A DNA stretch of 64,000 bases from SLNP01 sp964568875 (GCA_964568875.1 CAZMSH010000017.1:19091-83090); one strand, 5' to 3'. Shown: positions 17,903 through 28,900, counted from the stretch's first letter. The notes: a model not told the origin generated them from the letters alone. Numbers and translations: made by a program.

Positions 17903-18364
17903 TTATTCAGTTGTAGTGATTACTATCTTTTCAATTTTATCGCCGGCTTTTATTGTGTCAATCAGTTCAACACCCTCTTCAACAATACCGAAGCAAGTAT
18001 GTTGCCTGTCAAGGTGTTTGGTGTTGGTGCGGCTGTGGCATATGAAAAATTGAGAACCACCTGTGTTCCTGCCGGCATGTGCCATGGAAAGCACTCCGCG
18101 GTCATGGAACTGCCGCGGGCCACTCAGTTCACAATTGATTGAGTAACCCGGTCCTCCGGTTCCGACACGCGGATCAGACATGTCTTTTGAGTAGGGACAT
18201 CCTCCCTGAATGACGAATTCAGGAATTACCCTGTGAAATGCAAGGCCATCGTAAAATCCATCTTCAGCTAGTTTGACGAAATTGGCCACCGTACCCGGTG
18301 CATCATCATCAAACAGCGATGCCACCATTACCCCTTTTGATGTGTGTATGGCTGCTTTTTTCAC
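17903..18364 (-). CDS. cyclophilin-type peptidyl-prolyl cis-trans isomerase
   Basis: 153 residues, a single compact cyclophilin domain without signal peptide. Active-site elements seen are FHRVIPEFVIQGG (catalytic Arg near residue 41), SMAHAGRNTGGSQFFI and the terminal IVEEGVELIDTI. It catalyses proline isomerisation in folding proteins, probably in the cytoplasm. The start overlaps the FKBP stop by four bases (ATGA), making a coupled FKBP-cyclophilin pair. Confidence 0.92.
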   Translation of the reverse strand: MKKAAIHTSKGVMVASLFDDDAPGTVANFVKLAEDGFYDGLAFHRVIPEFVIQGGCPYSKDMSDPRVGTGGPGYSINCELSGPRQFHDRGVLSMAHAGRNTGGSQFFICHSRTNTKHLDRQHTCFGIVEEGVELIDTIKAGDKIEKIVITTTE

Positions 18365-19056
18365 TTTTCAACAATGTCAAGCAGTTCCACTTCAAAGATC
18401 AGAGTCGCATAGGGAGGAATAACCCCTCCTGCACCCTGTTCGCCGTACCCAAGGTTATACGGAATGAAAAACCTGAATTTGGAACCTACAGGCATTAGCT
18501 GAAGACCTTCAACCCAACCCGGAATAACGCCTCCAACTGCTATCTCAAGGGGTTGACCTGATTCTATTGAGGAATCAAATACTTCTCCATTGGTTAATTC
18601 TCCTTTGTAATGTGCCCTGATGACATCATCAGCTGTCGGTTTGGGACCGGTGCCCATTGTGATGACTTCATACTGAAGACCCGACTCGGTTGTAATCACG
18701 CCTTCTTTTTTCTTGTTTTCTTCAAGGAATGTCTCGTTCTCAGCTATTACATCCTTGTATGTTTCAGCCATGTCTGCCTGTTGCTTCTCCTGAATGTAGG
18801 TAATAATGAACCCCCTGGCATACATCTCGTCCATCACGTTCTTGCCCTCTTTGGCATCTACCATTCCTTTGGCCATAAGCTTCGGGTCTATCTCGAAATT
18901 ATCCTGCTGCATGGCGAAAAATGTGTTTACACCAAATGCATAAGCCAGTGAATCTTCCTTTGTTTCAATTTTGGCCTGCTGGATTGAACTACTTGAACAA
19001 GCCGAAAAAATTACCGCAACAGTGGCGATAAGCAATACCATCTTTTTCATCTTCAT
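18361..19056 (-). CDS. FKBP-type peptidyl-prolyl isomerase lipoprotein
   Basis: 231 residues with a lipoprotein signal (hydrophobic 6-18, lipobox IFSAC with lipidated Cys20). An N-terminal dimerisation region (~35-120) resembles Mip/FkpA, followed by an FKBP domain (~125-229) with VIRAHYKGELTNGEVFDSS, VIPGWVEGLQLMPVGSKF and YGEQGAGGVIPPYATLIF. It probably folds envelope proteins from the periplasmic face of a membrane. First gene of the three-gene operon with cyclophilin and DUF3127. Confidence 0.92.
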   Translation of the reverse strand: MKMKKMVLLIATVAVIFSACSSSSIQQAKIETKEDSLAYAFGVNTFFAMQQDNFEIDPKLMAKGMVDAKEGKNVMDEMYARGFIITYIQEKQQADMAETYKDVIAENETFLEENKKKEGVITTESGLQYEVITMGTGPKPTADDVIRAHYKGELTNGEVFDSSIESGQPLEIAVGGVIPGWVEGLQLMPVGSKFRFFIPYNLGYGEQGAGGVIPPYATLIFEVELLDIVEK

Positions 19057-19104
19057 TTTCTTGGTTATTTGTAAAAAAATTTGGCGCTAATATACTATAT
19101 AATT

Positions 19105-19764
19105 TCAGATTCTCACGGCTCTTATCATTTCCCTTTTTCCTTTTGCCCCCGGAAGACGATCTACCACAAAGCCATTCGACTGCAGGATTCTTCTCACCTC
19201 ACCTTTTGCAGAGTATGTTACCAGTGTTCCGCCTCTTGTGAGTATCGCTGCCATCTTCTCAAAGACCTCATGACACCATATTTCGGGTTGTTTGGAAGGG
19301 GCGAAGGCATCAAAATAGATAACATCCGCCTGCAAGGCTGGGTCATAAGTCTGAATATCGCCGTGAATCTTTTGAATCTCAAACCAGTCTGTTATCCTGA
19401 CGGTCTCATTCCACCTGGACTGGTGTATTAAATGGAAAATGGCTTCAGCACCATATCCTGTTAACGAAGGATAGTTCAGGGCCGATAACAATTGATTATC
19501 AAGTGGATACTTTTCAATAGTTATATATGTTGTTTTAATTTTTCTTTCGGCACTTCTCAGTGCCGTCAGCAGGGCATTGAGGCCGGTCCCGAAACCGACT
19601 TCAAAAACTACAGGTGTGGTTTTCAGACATTGGTCAAAACCAGCCCTTATGAAGACATGCAATGACTCTTCAAAGGCACCGTTTGTCGAATGATAATGTT
19701 CGTCAATATCAGCCAGATAAAGGGTGTGTGAGCCATCGAGTGTTTCTACAATAGTTGGTTTCAT
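19105..19764 (-). CDS. mnmD: MnmD-type tRNA (mnm5s2U34) methyltransferase, stand-alone
   Basis: 219 residues of the DUF752/MnmC N-terminal-like methyltransferase family. The SAM-binding loop is VFEVGFGTGLNALLTAL (~60-77), with acidic ribose contact TIEKYPL, catalytic-region YFDAFAPSKQPEIW (~148) and end motif PGAKGKREM. In E. coli this domain is fused to an FAD oxidase in MnmC; here the oxidase half is missing, as in MnmD-only lineages. It finishes the methylaminomethyl modification of wobble U34. Eleven bases separate it from the SpoIIE gene upstream. Confidence 0.88.
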   Translation of the reverse strand: MKPTIVETLDGSHTLYLADIDEHYHSTNGAFEESLHVFIRAGFDQCLKTTPVVFEVGFGTGLNALLTALRSAERKIKTTYITIEKYPLDNQLLSALNYPSLTGYGAEAIFHLIHQSRWNETVRITDWFEIQKIHGDIQTYDPALQADVIYFDAFAPSKQPEIWCHEVFEKMAAILTRGGTLVTYSAKGEVRRILQSNGFVVDRLPGAKGKREMIRAVRI

Positions 19765-19775
19765 ATGGCAGTCAC

Positions 19776-22325
19776 TTATACCCTCAGGCCTATTACCAGA
19801 ACATCATCAATCTGATCATAGCCAGTTTTCCATTCTTCAAACGTTGAGCCGATATGGACCAACTGTTCTTCCATTGGCATGTGTGACAATGAGAGCAGAA
19901 GCTGTTGAAATGGTTTATACATGAATTTTTTTCCTGAAGCTCCCCCGAACTGGTCAGCATAGCCATCGGAAAAGAGATAGAGAACATCTCCCTTTTCAAC
20001 CTTTATATTATGATTTCTGAACGGAGTGATGTCAGTAACATGTATTCCTATGGGCATTCTGTCGGCCTGATATCTTATGAGCTGATCTTTCCTGACAACA
20101 TAGATTGAGTTATTGGCACCTGCATACTGAACCGACTTTGCTTCTGTGTCGAGTATGATAAGAGATATATCCATTCCGTCTCTGGCTTCTCCAATAACGC
20201 CCTTTTGTCTCAAGGCCCTTATTATCTCCTCACGCAGCTTGTCAAGAATTTCTGAGGCAGTATCGAAGTCGGTTGTGATCATTATCTCGTTGAGGAAGGT
20301 GTTCCCAAGCATGCTCATAAACCCTCCCGGAACACCATGTCCTGTGCAGTCAGCAGCTGCTATGAATATGCGGCCTTTCTTCCTGAAACCCCAGTAAAAG
20401 TCACCGCTCACAATATCCTTCGGTCTGAAGAAAATGAAGTTTTCCACACCCCATGAACTTAGAAAATCAGGAGGCAGCAGTACGGCATTCTGTATTCTGG
20501 CAGCATATTGTATTGAGTCTGTGATCGACTGGTTCTTCTGTTCGATTATCTCCTTCTGCTTGTTAACCTCACGGTTTTTTTCTTCAAGATCGGCATTTAT
20601 CTCCTCTATCTTCCTCTTGCTTGCAGCCAGTCTTCGGTTACTTTTGCGTACCGATATCAGGGCCCAGAGACTCACCAGGGATACCAGCACCATCAGAATG
20701 GCTATGGCGAGGGTCATCCTCCGTGCATCCTTCTCTCTTTCGAGTTCAAGTTCCTTTTCCCTGGCCTGTGATTCGAGCAGCTCGTTCTGGCTCTGCAACT
20801 CTCGTTCGTCCCTGGTCTTCTTCTCAAGTTCAAGTTGCTGGCGCAGGCTCTCCTGCTCAAGGGTTTGTATCTCCACTTTCTGCCTTTCCGCCTCCTCCCT
20901 TTCCCGGCTCAGGGCAAGTGACTGCATCAGATTCTCTCTTTCAATCCTGGTTCTTTCCTGCTCGCTGTAGAGGAGCTGAAGCTCTTTCTCCTGGTTCTCA
21001 AGCTCTGCTCTCTGGCTTCTCAGCTCCAGGTCCTTTTTCTCTTCGTCGGCTATGTCGAGCTTAAGATTTTGCTCAACAGATTCATAATATGCTTTTCTGT
21101 CAGCCTGCATTTCCTGTTCTGTAAGGCTAACAAATGCTATCGAATCTCTCAGATTAAGATGCTTCTGGTAATATTCAAGGGCTTTGATAAAGTCGTTGCC
21201 ATTTTCGAGTATCTCAGCGTAAAGGGCATAACATATCTGCAACGTTTCATAATTCTCCGATTCTTCCGACGAGCTTATGCAGTCAATACAATACATCTCT
21301 GCATTGTAGAGATCGCTGCGGTTGTTGTAGATAGTCGCCAGCAGCATTTCTATCCGTGCTTTTTCTGCCAACTGACCTGTCTTGCCGGCTAACTGGAGGG
21401 CCTCCCGGAAGTACCTGAACATAAGTTCATTGTTGCCGAGCCCCTGGTAGCAGATAGCCATATTGCTGTAAACACTTGCCAGGTTGAACTCATCAACTGG
21501 ATCGGTGAGGCAGTACTCTTCAGCCCTTTTAAACCTGTTTACTGCTGAGCTCAGGTCTCCTGTGCGGTAATTAAGGAACCCTAAGTTGTTGTTCAACAGT
21601 ATCATTCCCTGACGGTCTGATTGGGACTGACGTTCGAGGTTCCAGGCTGCCAGTTGCTTTGCCTCGCTGTTATCGCCACGACCGGCAAGAAGCGGAATTA
21701 CCTTGTTATTCAAATCGAAGACCATGACATCGTCTCCGGTCTCTGAAAACAACTGTCTGGCCTCATCATACCAGATAAGTGCATTTGCAGTGTCAGGAAC
21801 AGCTTCAAAAGACTCGGCAGCGCTCCTTGCAGCTACAGCCTTCCTAAGCTTATTTTCATTGCCATAGATACTGAACTCTCTTATATAATGACCGGCAGCC
21901 AGAGCAGGAACACCGAAAGATCTGTATCTGGCTGCTATCCTGTTATGTATAGCAGCCGCAGGTATTGAATCATATGATGATTTGTACCTGGATGAGGCCA
22001 TAAGCATGAATCTCAGGGTATAATCCCAGATGTCACTCTTGTCATAAAGAGCTGCCAGTCTTTCACAGATTGAAGCCTCAGTGTATGGTAATCGACTTGC
22101 CGCAGATATTTGCCTGGCTTCGAGGTAGTAGATTCTTGCACTGTCAAAGATGCCTGCGTCAGAAAAAATATCTGCCCTGTTTATAAGTGATACGGCCAGT
22201 AGTGAGTCAGTCATATCCTGCTTTGCCATTAAAGGAGAATTGCCTGACGGTTCTGATGAGAGTGTAATAATACAGGTCGTCAGAAGACTCAGCACCAGTG
22301 AGAGTATCTTTGCAGGCTGCCTCAT
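19776..22325 (-). CDS. TPR / coiled-coil / SpoIIE-type PP2C phosphatase
   Basis: 849 residues: signal or TM segment at the N-terminus, TPR-like helical repeats (~30-400), a charged coiled coil (~400-530, rich in Glu, Gln, Arg and Leu), a TM helix (~533-555, LAIAILMVLVSLVSLWAL), a second short coiled coil, and a C-terminal SpoIIE phosphatase (~620-848) with metal-site motifs SGDFYWG, ADCTGHGVPGGFMSMLG and LFSDGYADQFGG. It likely dephosphorylates an anti-sigma antagonist or similar target. The start codon shares one base with the TonB receptor stop (TGATG), so the two are translationally coupled. Confidence 0.88.
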   Translation of the reverse strand: MRQPAKILSLVLSLLTTCIITLSSEPSGNSPLMAKQDMTDSLLAVSLINRADIFSDAGIFDSARIYYLEARQISAASRLPYTEASICERLAALYDKSDIWDYTLRFMLMASSRYKSSYDSIPAAAIHNRIAARYRSFGVPALAAGHYIREFSIYGNENKLRKAVAARSAAESFEAVPDTANALIWYDEARQLFSETGDDVMVFDLNNKVIPLLAGRGDNSEAKQLAAWNLERQSQSDRQGMILLNNNLGFLNYRTGDLSSAVNRFKRAEEYCLTDPVDEFNLASVYSNMAICYQGLGNNELMFRYFREALQLAGKTGQLAEKARIEMLLATIYNNRSDLYNAEMYCIDCISSSEESENYETLQICYALYAEILENGNDFIKALEYYQKHLNLRDSIAFVSLTEQEMQADRKAYYESVEQNLKLDIADEEKKDLELRSQRAELENQEKELQLLYSEQERTRIERENLMQSLALSREREEAERQKVEIQTLEQESLRQQLELEKKTRDERELQSQNELLESQAREKELELEREKDARRMTLAIAILMVLVSLVSLWALISVRKSNRRLAASKRKIEEINADLEEKNREVNKQKEIIEQKNQSITDSIQYAARIQNAVLLPPDFLSSWGVENFIFFRPKDIVSGDFYWGFRKKGRIFIAAADCTGHGVPGGFMSMLGNTFLNEIMITTDFDTASEILDKLREEIIRALRQKGVIGEARDGMDISLIILDTEAKSVQYAGANNSIYVVRKDQLIRYQADRMPIGIHVTDITPFRNHNIKVEKGDVLYLFSDGYADQFGGASGKKFMYKPFQQLLLSLSHMPMEEQLVHIGSTFEEWKTGYDQIDDVLVIGLRV

Positions 22326-24697
22326 CAGTTAAGTTTGTATGTTAGTCCTGCACTAATGGTCCTGCCGGCCTGCGGACTAAAAGGCAGCGAGGTGCCCAAT
22401 TCAGAATATACTGGTCCGCCATACCTCTCATCAAACAGATTTGTAACTTTCAGAAAGGTGCTGAGATTACTTCCTACATTGTAAGTAAGTGAGAAATCCA
22501 TACTATAGAAACCGTCAACGTTCCGGAATAATTCATTGTATAGTTCTTCAATGGGAATCACTATTCTGAGCCAATTGCTTTCCCATACTGAGGTGATGTT
22601 AAGAAGGAGGTTTCTGGCCGGTTCCATGGTTATCTTCAACTGTCCGAAATGATTTGGCATAAGGTTGAAATCGCTTATGAATTTTCCTGCCAGTTCAAAA
22701 ACATCGGGAAACGTTTCACTTGATTTTGCAAATGTAAGACTGAGCTCGGCATCAAGATTTATTGACTTTACCAGGTCGTTAATAAGAAAGGTTGCCTGAA
22801 GCCCGTAAAGTCTCGATACAGCTCTTTTATTATTTGATCTGGTAAGCACCGAGGCTGTGTCGGTACTCATAATAGCCAGTGGCAGGTCAAGCTCTCTCAG
22901 CGGAACCGACCTTTCCATTATCAGGTTTCTGATTTCGTTATAATAGATTGACAGGTTGAGGGTAGTTCGCTTAGTCATGGTTCTTATAATACCCATTTCA
23001 ACAGACATGTACTTTTCAGGTTCAAGGCCGGGGTTGGGTATTGCCAGATAGAACAGGCTGTCAAGATTTACACCTCCTTTGTATGCCAGCGACTGATAAG
23101 CCAGAGAAGCCGGCGGTGCCTTGAAAGCAAATCCCACAGATGCCCTTGAGGAGGTTTTAGCGTTATGTATCAGCATCCCTGCCAGCCTTGGCGAAAAGCT
23201 AAACCCATAAACTGAATTCTCATCAAACCTGAGGCCACCCATGAACCTCAGTTTTTTGAATGAATAGTATGTCTGGCTGAATAATCCGAAGTTATGGTAA
23301 TTGAGCGGATTGAGTCCGAAAGTACCTGCAACGGGGTCAGCTGCCTCTATTGTACTGCTGAAAGATCCGTATTTATCAGTATCAAACGGGGCATCGAGGT
23401 AGTTTGTCTGGGGCAGGTTGCCCGAGTACTGGTATGTGACACCTGATATTATTTCCAGACCCGGCCCGGGAATCACAGTAAAGAGCTGCTCAAAGAGGAC
23501 GTCATTACCTGCTGAATACCGGTAAAATTTATCACTCTTCTCAGCGAAATTAACCCCGATGCTTGAATTGTTATCCATTCTGTAGATCAGGCTTGAGAGA
23601 TTTGTCGTGGTCAGCAACCGGGGTGTCCATTCGTATGTGTAACTCAGGGCAGCATGATTGATGTTCTCTCCCCAGTAAGTTTGTGGATTATCATAACTAA
23701 AGAGGTATGCTGATTGCCCCAGTGAGCTGTGTGATCTTCGATACATGTTATTGAAGGACAGAACCACGCCCCGGAATTTCAGGTTGAATCCCATCAGGTT
23801 GCTCTCTGACGGAAGGTCCTGTATCGCCGGAAGTGTCAGTGTGCCCTTATAATTTACGGGATAATTCTTTTCAATAAAATCATTTCTGTCGCTGACACTG
23901 CCGCCAAAAACCTCATCAGTTATCTCCAGCGGTTCGTAAACCTCTCCACCGATCTCAAACTTATAACCCCTTTCCTGCAGATAGTGCAGTGGATTATACA
24001 CATCTTCATACCCATTCCTCAGGTTAAAATCCTGCTGGCTGCTGATATTTCCGTAGAAACTGTACTGAAGAATGTTCTTGTTTCTTCCCGCTTTACCGCC
24101 CACCATAAAACTGGAGTTACGATACCTGTTCTCGCCAAGGCTTATGTCAGCCAGTGCGAAGGTGCCCTTATCCGCCTCACGGGTAATGATGTTTATCACC
24201 CCTGACACAGCGTCAGCTCCGTATACAGCTGCAGCCGGACCATAGATTATCTCAATCCTTTCAGCCTGCCTGACTGGAAGCTGTGCCATTATCGGCATTC
24301 CTTTTACCACGCTCGGCTTTAACGGCATGCCATTAATGAGTATCATAGTATAGAGGTTCCCCGTTAAACCCCTCAGCTGAAATGTTTCTCCCAGTTCACC
24401 TGTACCCGGCTGGCTGACCCTCATTCCCGGAAGACTCTTCAGCACATCGGTAAGCGATGAATAGTGGTTACGCTCAATCTCGTCACGTGTTACCACATGA
24501 ATGGTTATTGGTAACTCACTGATAAGCTTTGAACTGCGGCTTGCCGACAACACCCTTATACCGGCAGTATCTTCCCCGAGAATAAGGTCGTTTCTGCCAA
24601 GCTTCTCCAAAGTTACCGGGGGAACCACAACCTCCTGGGCAATAGAACCCGCACACAGCAACATCAGAACGGCTGAAAAAAAAATACCCGGCTTCAT
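22325..24697 (-). CDS. TonB-dependent outer-membrane receptor
   Basis: 790 residues. Signal peptide ~1-20 (ending SIAQE). The plug domain (~45-175) has a TonB-box-like GIRVLSASR, VLKSLPGMRVSQPGTGE and the classic plug end GADAVSGVINIITREA; the rest is a beta barrel of alternating amphipathic strands with the C-terminal AGRTISAGLTYKLN strand. There is no N-terminal carboxypeptidase-like domain and no SusD partner, so it resembles a siderophore/cofactor or metal receptor more than a SusC. It is coupled to the SpoIIE phosphatase downstream and follows the metal-efflux operon by 93 bp. Confidence 0.9.
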   Translation of the reverse strand: MKPGIFFSAVLMLLCAGSIAQEVVVPPVTLEKLGRNDLILGEDTAGIRVLSASRSSKLISELPITIHVVTRDEIERNHYSSLTDVLKSLPGMRVSQPGTGELGETFQLRGLTGNLYTMILINGMPLKPSVVKGMPIMAQLPVRQAERIEIIYGPAAAVYGADAVSGVINIITREADKGTFALADISLGENRYRNSSFMVGGKAGRNKNILQYSFYGNISSQQDFNLRNGYEDVYNPLHYLQERGYKFEIGGEVYEPLEITDEVFGGSVSDRNDFIEKNYPVNYKGTLTLPAIQDLPSESNLMGFNLKFRGVVLSFNNMYRRSHSSLGQSAYLFSYDNPQTYWGENINHAALSYTYEWTPRLLTTTNLSSLIYRMDNNSSIGVNFAEKSDKFYRYSAGNDVLFEQLFTVIPGPGLEIISGVTYQYSGNLPQTNYLDAPFDTDKYGSFSSTIEAADPVAGTFGLNPLNYHNFGLFSQTYYSFKKLRFMGGLRFDENSVYGFSFSPRLAGMLIHNAKTSSRASVGFAFKAPPASLAYQSLAYKGGVNLDSLFYLAIPNPGLEPEKYMSVEMGIIRTMTKRTTLNLSIYYNEIRNLIMERSVPLRELDLPLAIMSTDTASVLTRSNNKRAVSRLYGLQATFLINDLVKSINLDAELSLTFAKSSETFPDVFELAGKFISDFNLMPNHFGQLKITMEPARNLLLNITSVWESNWLRIVIPIEELYNELFRNVDGFYSMDFSLTYNVGSNLSTFLKVTNLFDERYGGPVYSELGTSLPFSPQAGRTISAGLTYKLN

Positions 24698-24790
24698 TTC
24701 TCTCTTTCAGTGACTAAAAGTAAGAAAAAAATAAAAACCAGGTACTCTTTACCTACTTCGTAGTCTATGATATGCTTTGCCTGCTGATTG

Positions 24791-25975
24791 TCAGTAGGCA
24801 ACAAGCAGATGGTCATTCAGCCTTGCAAGAGCTGCAAAATATTCATATTCAAGGTCTGCAAGCATAAGCACTGACTCAAAAACAGCTTCGGTATAGGCAA
24901 AATATTCTGTAATGGTTATCTCTTTTTCCGTCAGAGATTTCATCAGCAGCGACATCTCACCGGTGCCGGTGACTGCCTCCTTCATCTCCTCAAAATTCCT
25001 GCCTGTAAGCCTGCAGTACTCATACTGCGACCTGGTGTCAGCCAGCAGCATTGAGTTAGCTGCATCTCTTCCTGCCCCGGTTGCAGCCGCACTGGCTTTT
25101 GCCAGCTTAAGCTGATTCCTGTTTGTCCATACCGGAATTGAAATACCTACCCTGGGCCCTGTGTGATGGTCACCGGCCACTATCTCAGATGCGAACCCGA
25201 CTTCCAGACCCGGCAGGTTGGCAGCCCTGGCAACATCAACCTGCTTTAGCGAAAGAGCATACTCCTTTTCGTGCACCAGGAATGCCGGGTGGGATAGCTT
25301 CTTCATCTCCATCAGCTCTTCCAGACCAATATCCTCATAGCTGTCGTACATTTCACCCTCCAGCACCTCACTCTGACCTCCTGATATATAGTCCAGTTTT
25401 ACTCTCAGAGCCTCCCTGGCTGCCTCTTCTGCAGCAACATGGCTGCGCGCACGCGATATCTCCAGCACAAGCCTGTTGTAGTCAAGTATGGTTACGGCTC
25501 CTTCATCCAGGAGGGTATTCCAGCCAAGCCTTACTGTTTCAAGGATATCCATCTTCTCCCTCAGTATTCCTATCCTTTTGCTGAGACTTATGTAATGATA
25601 TGCCATAAGCCTGGCTTCCAGCAGAATCTCAGTTTTACCCAGGCTGAATTCTGTTCCGGCAAGAGAGAAGGCCTCCCTGTTAAGCCGACCCCTGGTAATA
25701 TAGGCTGTAGGGAACTCGAATGACTGAGCTGCTTCGAAGGTCCTTTTCAGACCTATTGACTCCGGTACTCCGGGAAAATAACCGAATCCCGCGGTAAACT
25801 CACCGGGTGTGTTGCCTGTAACAGACTCGGCACGGCGGGCTTCAAGAATACTCTCGTAGTGCTTAATATCGGGATGTGCGCCTGATACCTCCTTCAGGAA
25901 AGCCCCGGTTCCCTGCCCTGAAGAGCTTAGAATGACAAGGCCTGCAAAGGTTATTGTTGATATTATTCTCTTCAT
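24791..25975 (-). CDS. TolC-family outer-membrane efflux protein (CzcC-like)
   Basis: 394 residues with a signal peptide (~1-20). Long amphipathic helices with the OEP-type repeat pattern occur in two halves; SVTGNTPGEFTAGFGYFPG and VGISIPVWTNRNQLKLAKA are characteristic of the CzcC/CusC group. It would form the outer-membrane duct of the tripartite metal efflux pump. It lies 11 bp after the RND gene on the same strand, completing an adaptor-RND-TolC operon. It is shorter than E. coli CusC (~460). Confidence 0.88.
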   Translation of the reverse strand: MKRIISTITFAGLVILSSSGQGTGAFLKEVSGAHPDIKHYESILEARRAESVTGNTPGEFTAGFGYFPGVPESIGLKRTFEAAQSFEFPTAYITRGRLNREAFSLAGTEFSLGKTEILLEARLMAYHYISLSKRIGILREKMDILETVRLGWNTLLDEGAVTILDYNRLVLEISRARSHVAAEEAAREALRVKLDYISGGQSEVLEGEMYDSYEDIGLEELMEMKKLSHPAFLVHEKEYALSLKQVDVARAANLPGLEVGFASEIVAGDHHTGPRVGISIPVWTNRNQLKLAKASAAATGAGRDAANSMLLADTRSQYEYCRLTGRNFEEMKEAVTGTGEMSLLMKSLTEKEITITEYFAYTEAVFESVLMLADLEYEYFAALARLNDHLLVAY

Positions 25976-25986
25976 TGCTTTGGTAA

Positions 25987-28900
25987 TTATGAGTTTTCAT
26001 TTAATACGCCGGCAGGTAAAGATTCTTTTCCCTGCTTTCTGCGACTGATCACGTAATATACTGTGGGTATTACGAAAATGTTAAGCAGTGTTGAGCTTAG
26101 CAAACCGCCAAGAATTACAACAGCCATCGGACTCTGTATTTCATTGCCGGGTTTATCGCCGCCGGCAGCCAGCGGTATCAGAGCCAGGGCTGCAGTCAGA
26201 GCTGTCATCAGAATGGGGTTCAGCCTGTCGACTGAACCGTGTATTATCCTGGTTTTAAGGTCAGGATCTTCGTCTTCAAGCCTGAGATATCTTGAAATCA
26301 GCAGTATTCCGTTTCTTGTGGCTATGCCAAAAAGGGTGATGAAGCCAATTATAACCGGAATACTCAACACCCCTGAAGAGAATCTGATGGCAAAAATACC
26401 ACCTATAAGTGCAAGGGGCAGGTTAAGCAGTATGATCCATGAAAGGGTGCTGTTCCTGAACTCGTTGTAGAGAACGGCGAAGATGGCCAGTATCGCCAGT
26501 AGTGACGCAAAAAGGATTCTGCGGCTTGCTCTTGAGGCACTCTCAAACTGACCGCCGTATTCAATGAAATAGCTGTCGGGAAGTATTACCTCGTCTCCGA
26601 CCTTGTTCCTGATGTCGGTAACCACGCTGCCAACATCCCTGCCTGCAACATTGACTGAAACCACAAGTTTTCTTTTTACATTCTCACGGTTAATGGTATG
26701 AAGTCCCGATGATGACTCTATATCAGCCACAAACGAGAGGGGTATCTTCTTTCCGTCGTGGGTGTCTATCATAGCCGAGGAGATAGCTTCAACAGAGTTG
26801 CGGTCATCGTCACTAAAACGTAAAACAACAGGGAAACGCTTTTCCTCAATATATACATCAGATACATGAAGTCCTCCCAGTGCCGTTTCAACAAAGGCGG
26901 CAAACCTGTTAAGAGGAATGCCGTACCGTGCCAGCATTTCTCTTCTTGCTCTTATCTTAATCTGAGGGGTTTCAACCAGTGGCTCTACTATCAGGTCGCC
27001 AATGCCTGGGATCGCGCCGATGGCATTCTCTACTTCATTGCCAAGCCTGTAGAGTTCATTAATGTCATCGCCGAAGATCTTGATGGCTATATTGGTGCGT
27101 GTTCCTGAAAGCATATGATCCATCCTGTGGGTGATGGGCTGTCCTACCTCAATGTTGACACCGTTCAGGTGTGACAGCCGGTTGCGGACATCAGCCATAA
27201 ATTCGTCTCTTGATCGTTCCGACAGGGTGAAGGGCACATCCAGCTCAGAGACGTTTTCCCCGAAAGAATGTTCTGCCAGTTCAGCACGGCCTGTCTTGCA
27301 TGAGACGGACTCTACTTCAGGGATATCCATCATTATCGTCTCTGCCTCCCTGCCGATTTTCACTGACTCCTCAAGAGAAATACCAGGCATGGCCGAGACA
27401 TTTACCGTAAGGGCTCCCTCATTGAAGGGAGGAAGGAATGCAGATCCGAAGGTGAACATCATAACCACAGCCGCTACCAGCAACAATCCTGTTACTGCTC
27501 CGGTTATCAACGGCCTGTCAAGCGTCGCGCTCAGCGCCCTGCGGTAGAGGGCCCCCAGGTTCCTCTCTACCCATGAGCCCCGCATATTTTTTTCGAGACT
27601 CTTCTCATTGGTAAGCATGTAACTGCAATAGACAGGCGTGATGCTCAGAGCTACAACCGTTGATGAGAAAAGGGCCACTATGAATGATATGCCCAGTGGT
27701 TTCATCATTCGCCCCTCCATACCTTCAAGCAGGAACAGGGGAATGAACGTTATTATTATTATTACGGTAGTGTTGAATATCGTGGTCCTTATCTCTGAGG
27801 AGGCGTCGAAAACCACCTTCATGGCCGGTTTCCTCTCGTCGGGCGGAAGCTTCAGGTTTTGCCTCAGCCTCTTATATACGTTTTCAACGTCGATAATGGC
27901 ATCATCAACAATAGCGCCGATGGCAATAGCCATGCCCCCGAGACTCATGGTGTTAATGGTTATACCAAGCAGTTTCAGCACAATTACAGTCGTTAACAGC
28001 GATAATGGAATGGCTGTCAGCGAGATAGTCGTTGTCCGGTAATTCATCAGAAATACAAAAAGTATTATCACAACGAAAATACCGCCCTCAATAACCGCCC
28101 GCATAACATTATTTACTGCCGTTCTGATAAAGTCATCCTGGTTGTATATGTCGCTGTGAAACGAAATCTTCGTGCCCAGGGTGGAACCTATCTCGTCCAG
28201 CGCCTTTTCAATATCTTCAGATAACCTGATGGTGTTTACATATGGCTGCTTGGTGATTGTAACCAGCACTGCATCATTGCCTTTGTAGGAACCATGGCCT
28301 ATTTTAAAGGCCGGACCGGTCTTTACCGCGGCTATATCGGCCACGGTTACGGGAAGGTTTCCTTCCATCCTTATTACTGAACGGGCTATCTCTTCTGCCG
28401 AAGCAGTACGTGCGATACCCCTTACCACGTATCTGCTGCCATGCTGGTCGATAAACCTACCCGAAGTGTTAAGGTTAATATCCTCGCACACTTCGATAAG
28501 TTCAGATAGTGTAACACCGTAATGCTGCATCCTGTACTGATCGGCCAGTATCTGGTATTCCATCACCTCACCGCCGATTGTGGTAACCTGCGCCACACCC
28601 GCAACAGAGAGAAGCCTTGGGGCAACCGTCCAGTCCGCAATGGTTCTTAGCTCCATAGGAGTGACAGAATCGGAAAGCATCGCTATTATCTTCATCTCAC
28701 CCAAAAGTGAGGATTGTGGTGCTATTACCGGCCTGCTTACTCCCGCAGGCAGCTGGTCATTGATCTGTACAAGCCTCTCGGTGACTGTCTGCCTCGCTTT
28801 GTAGATATCCGTACTCCAGTCGAACTCAACCCATACTATCGAGAATCCCATAGAAGACGATGACCTTACCCTTCTGACATTGGTGGCCCCGTTCATGGAT

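Noticed and set aside
20434..21064. Serine-rich and Pro-rich plus-strand ORFs opposite the SpoIIE gene
   Set aside because: Antisense shadows of the Glu/Gln/Arg-rich coiled coil; composition is explained by the real gene.
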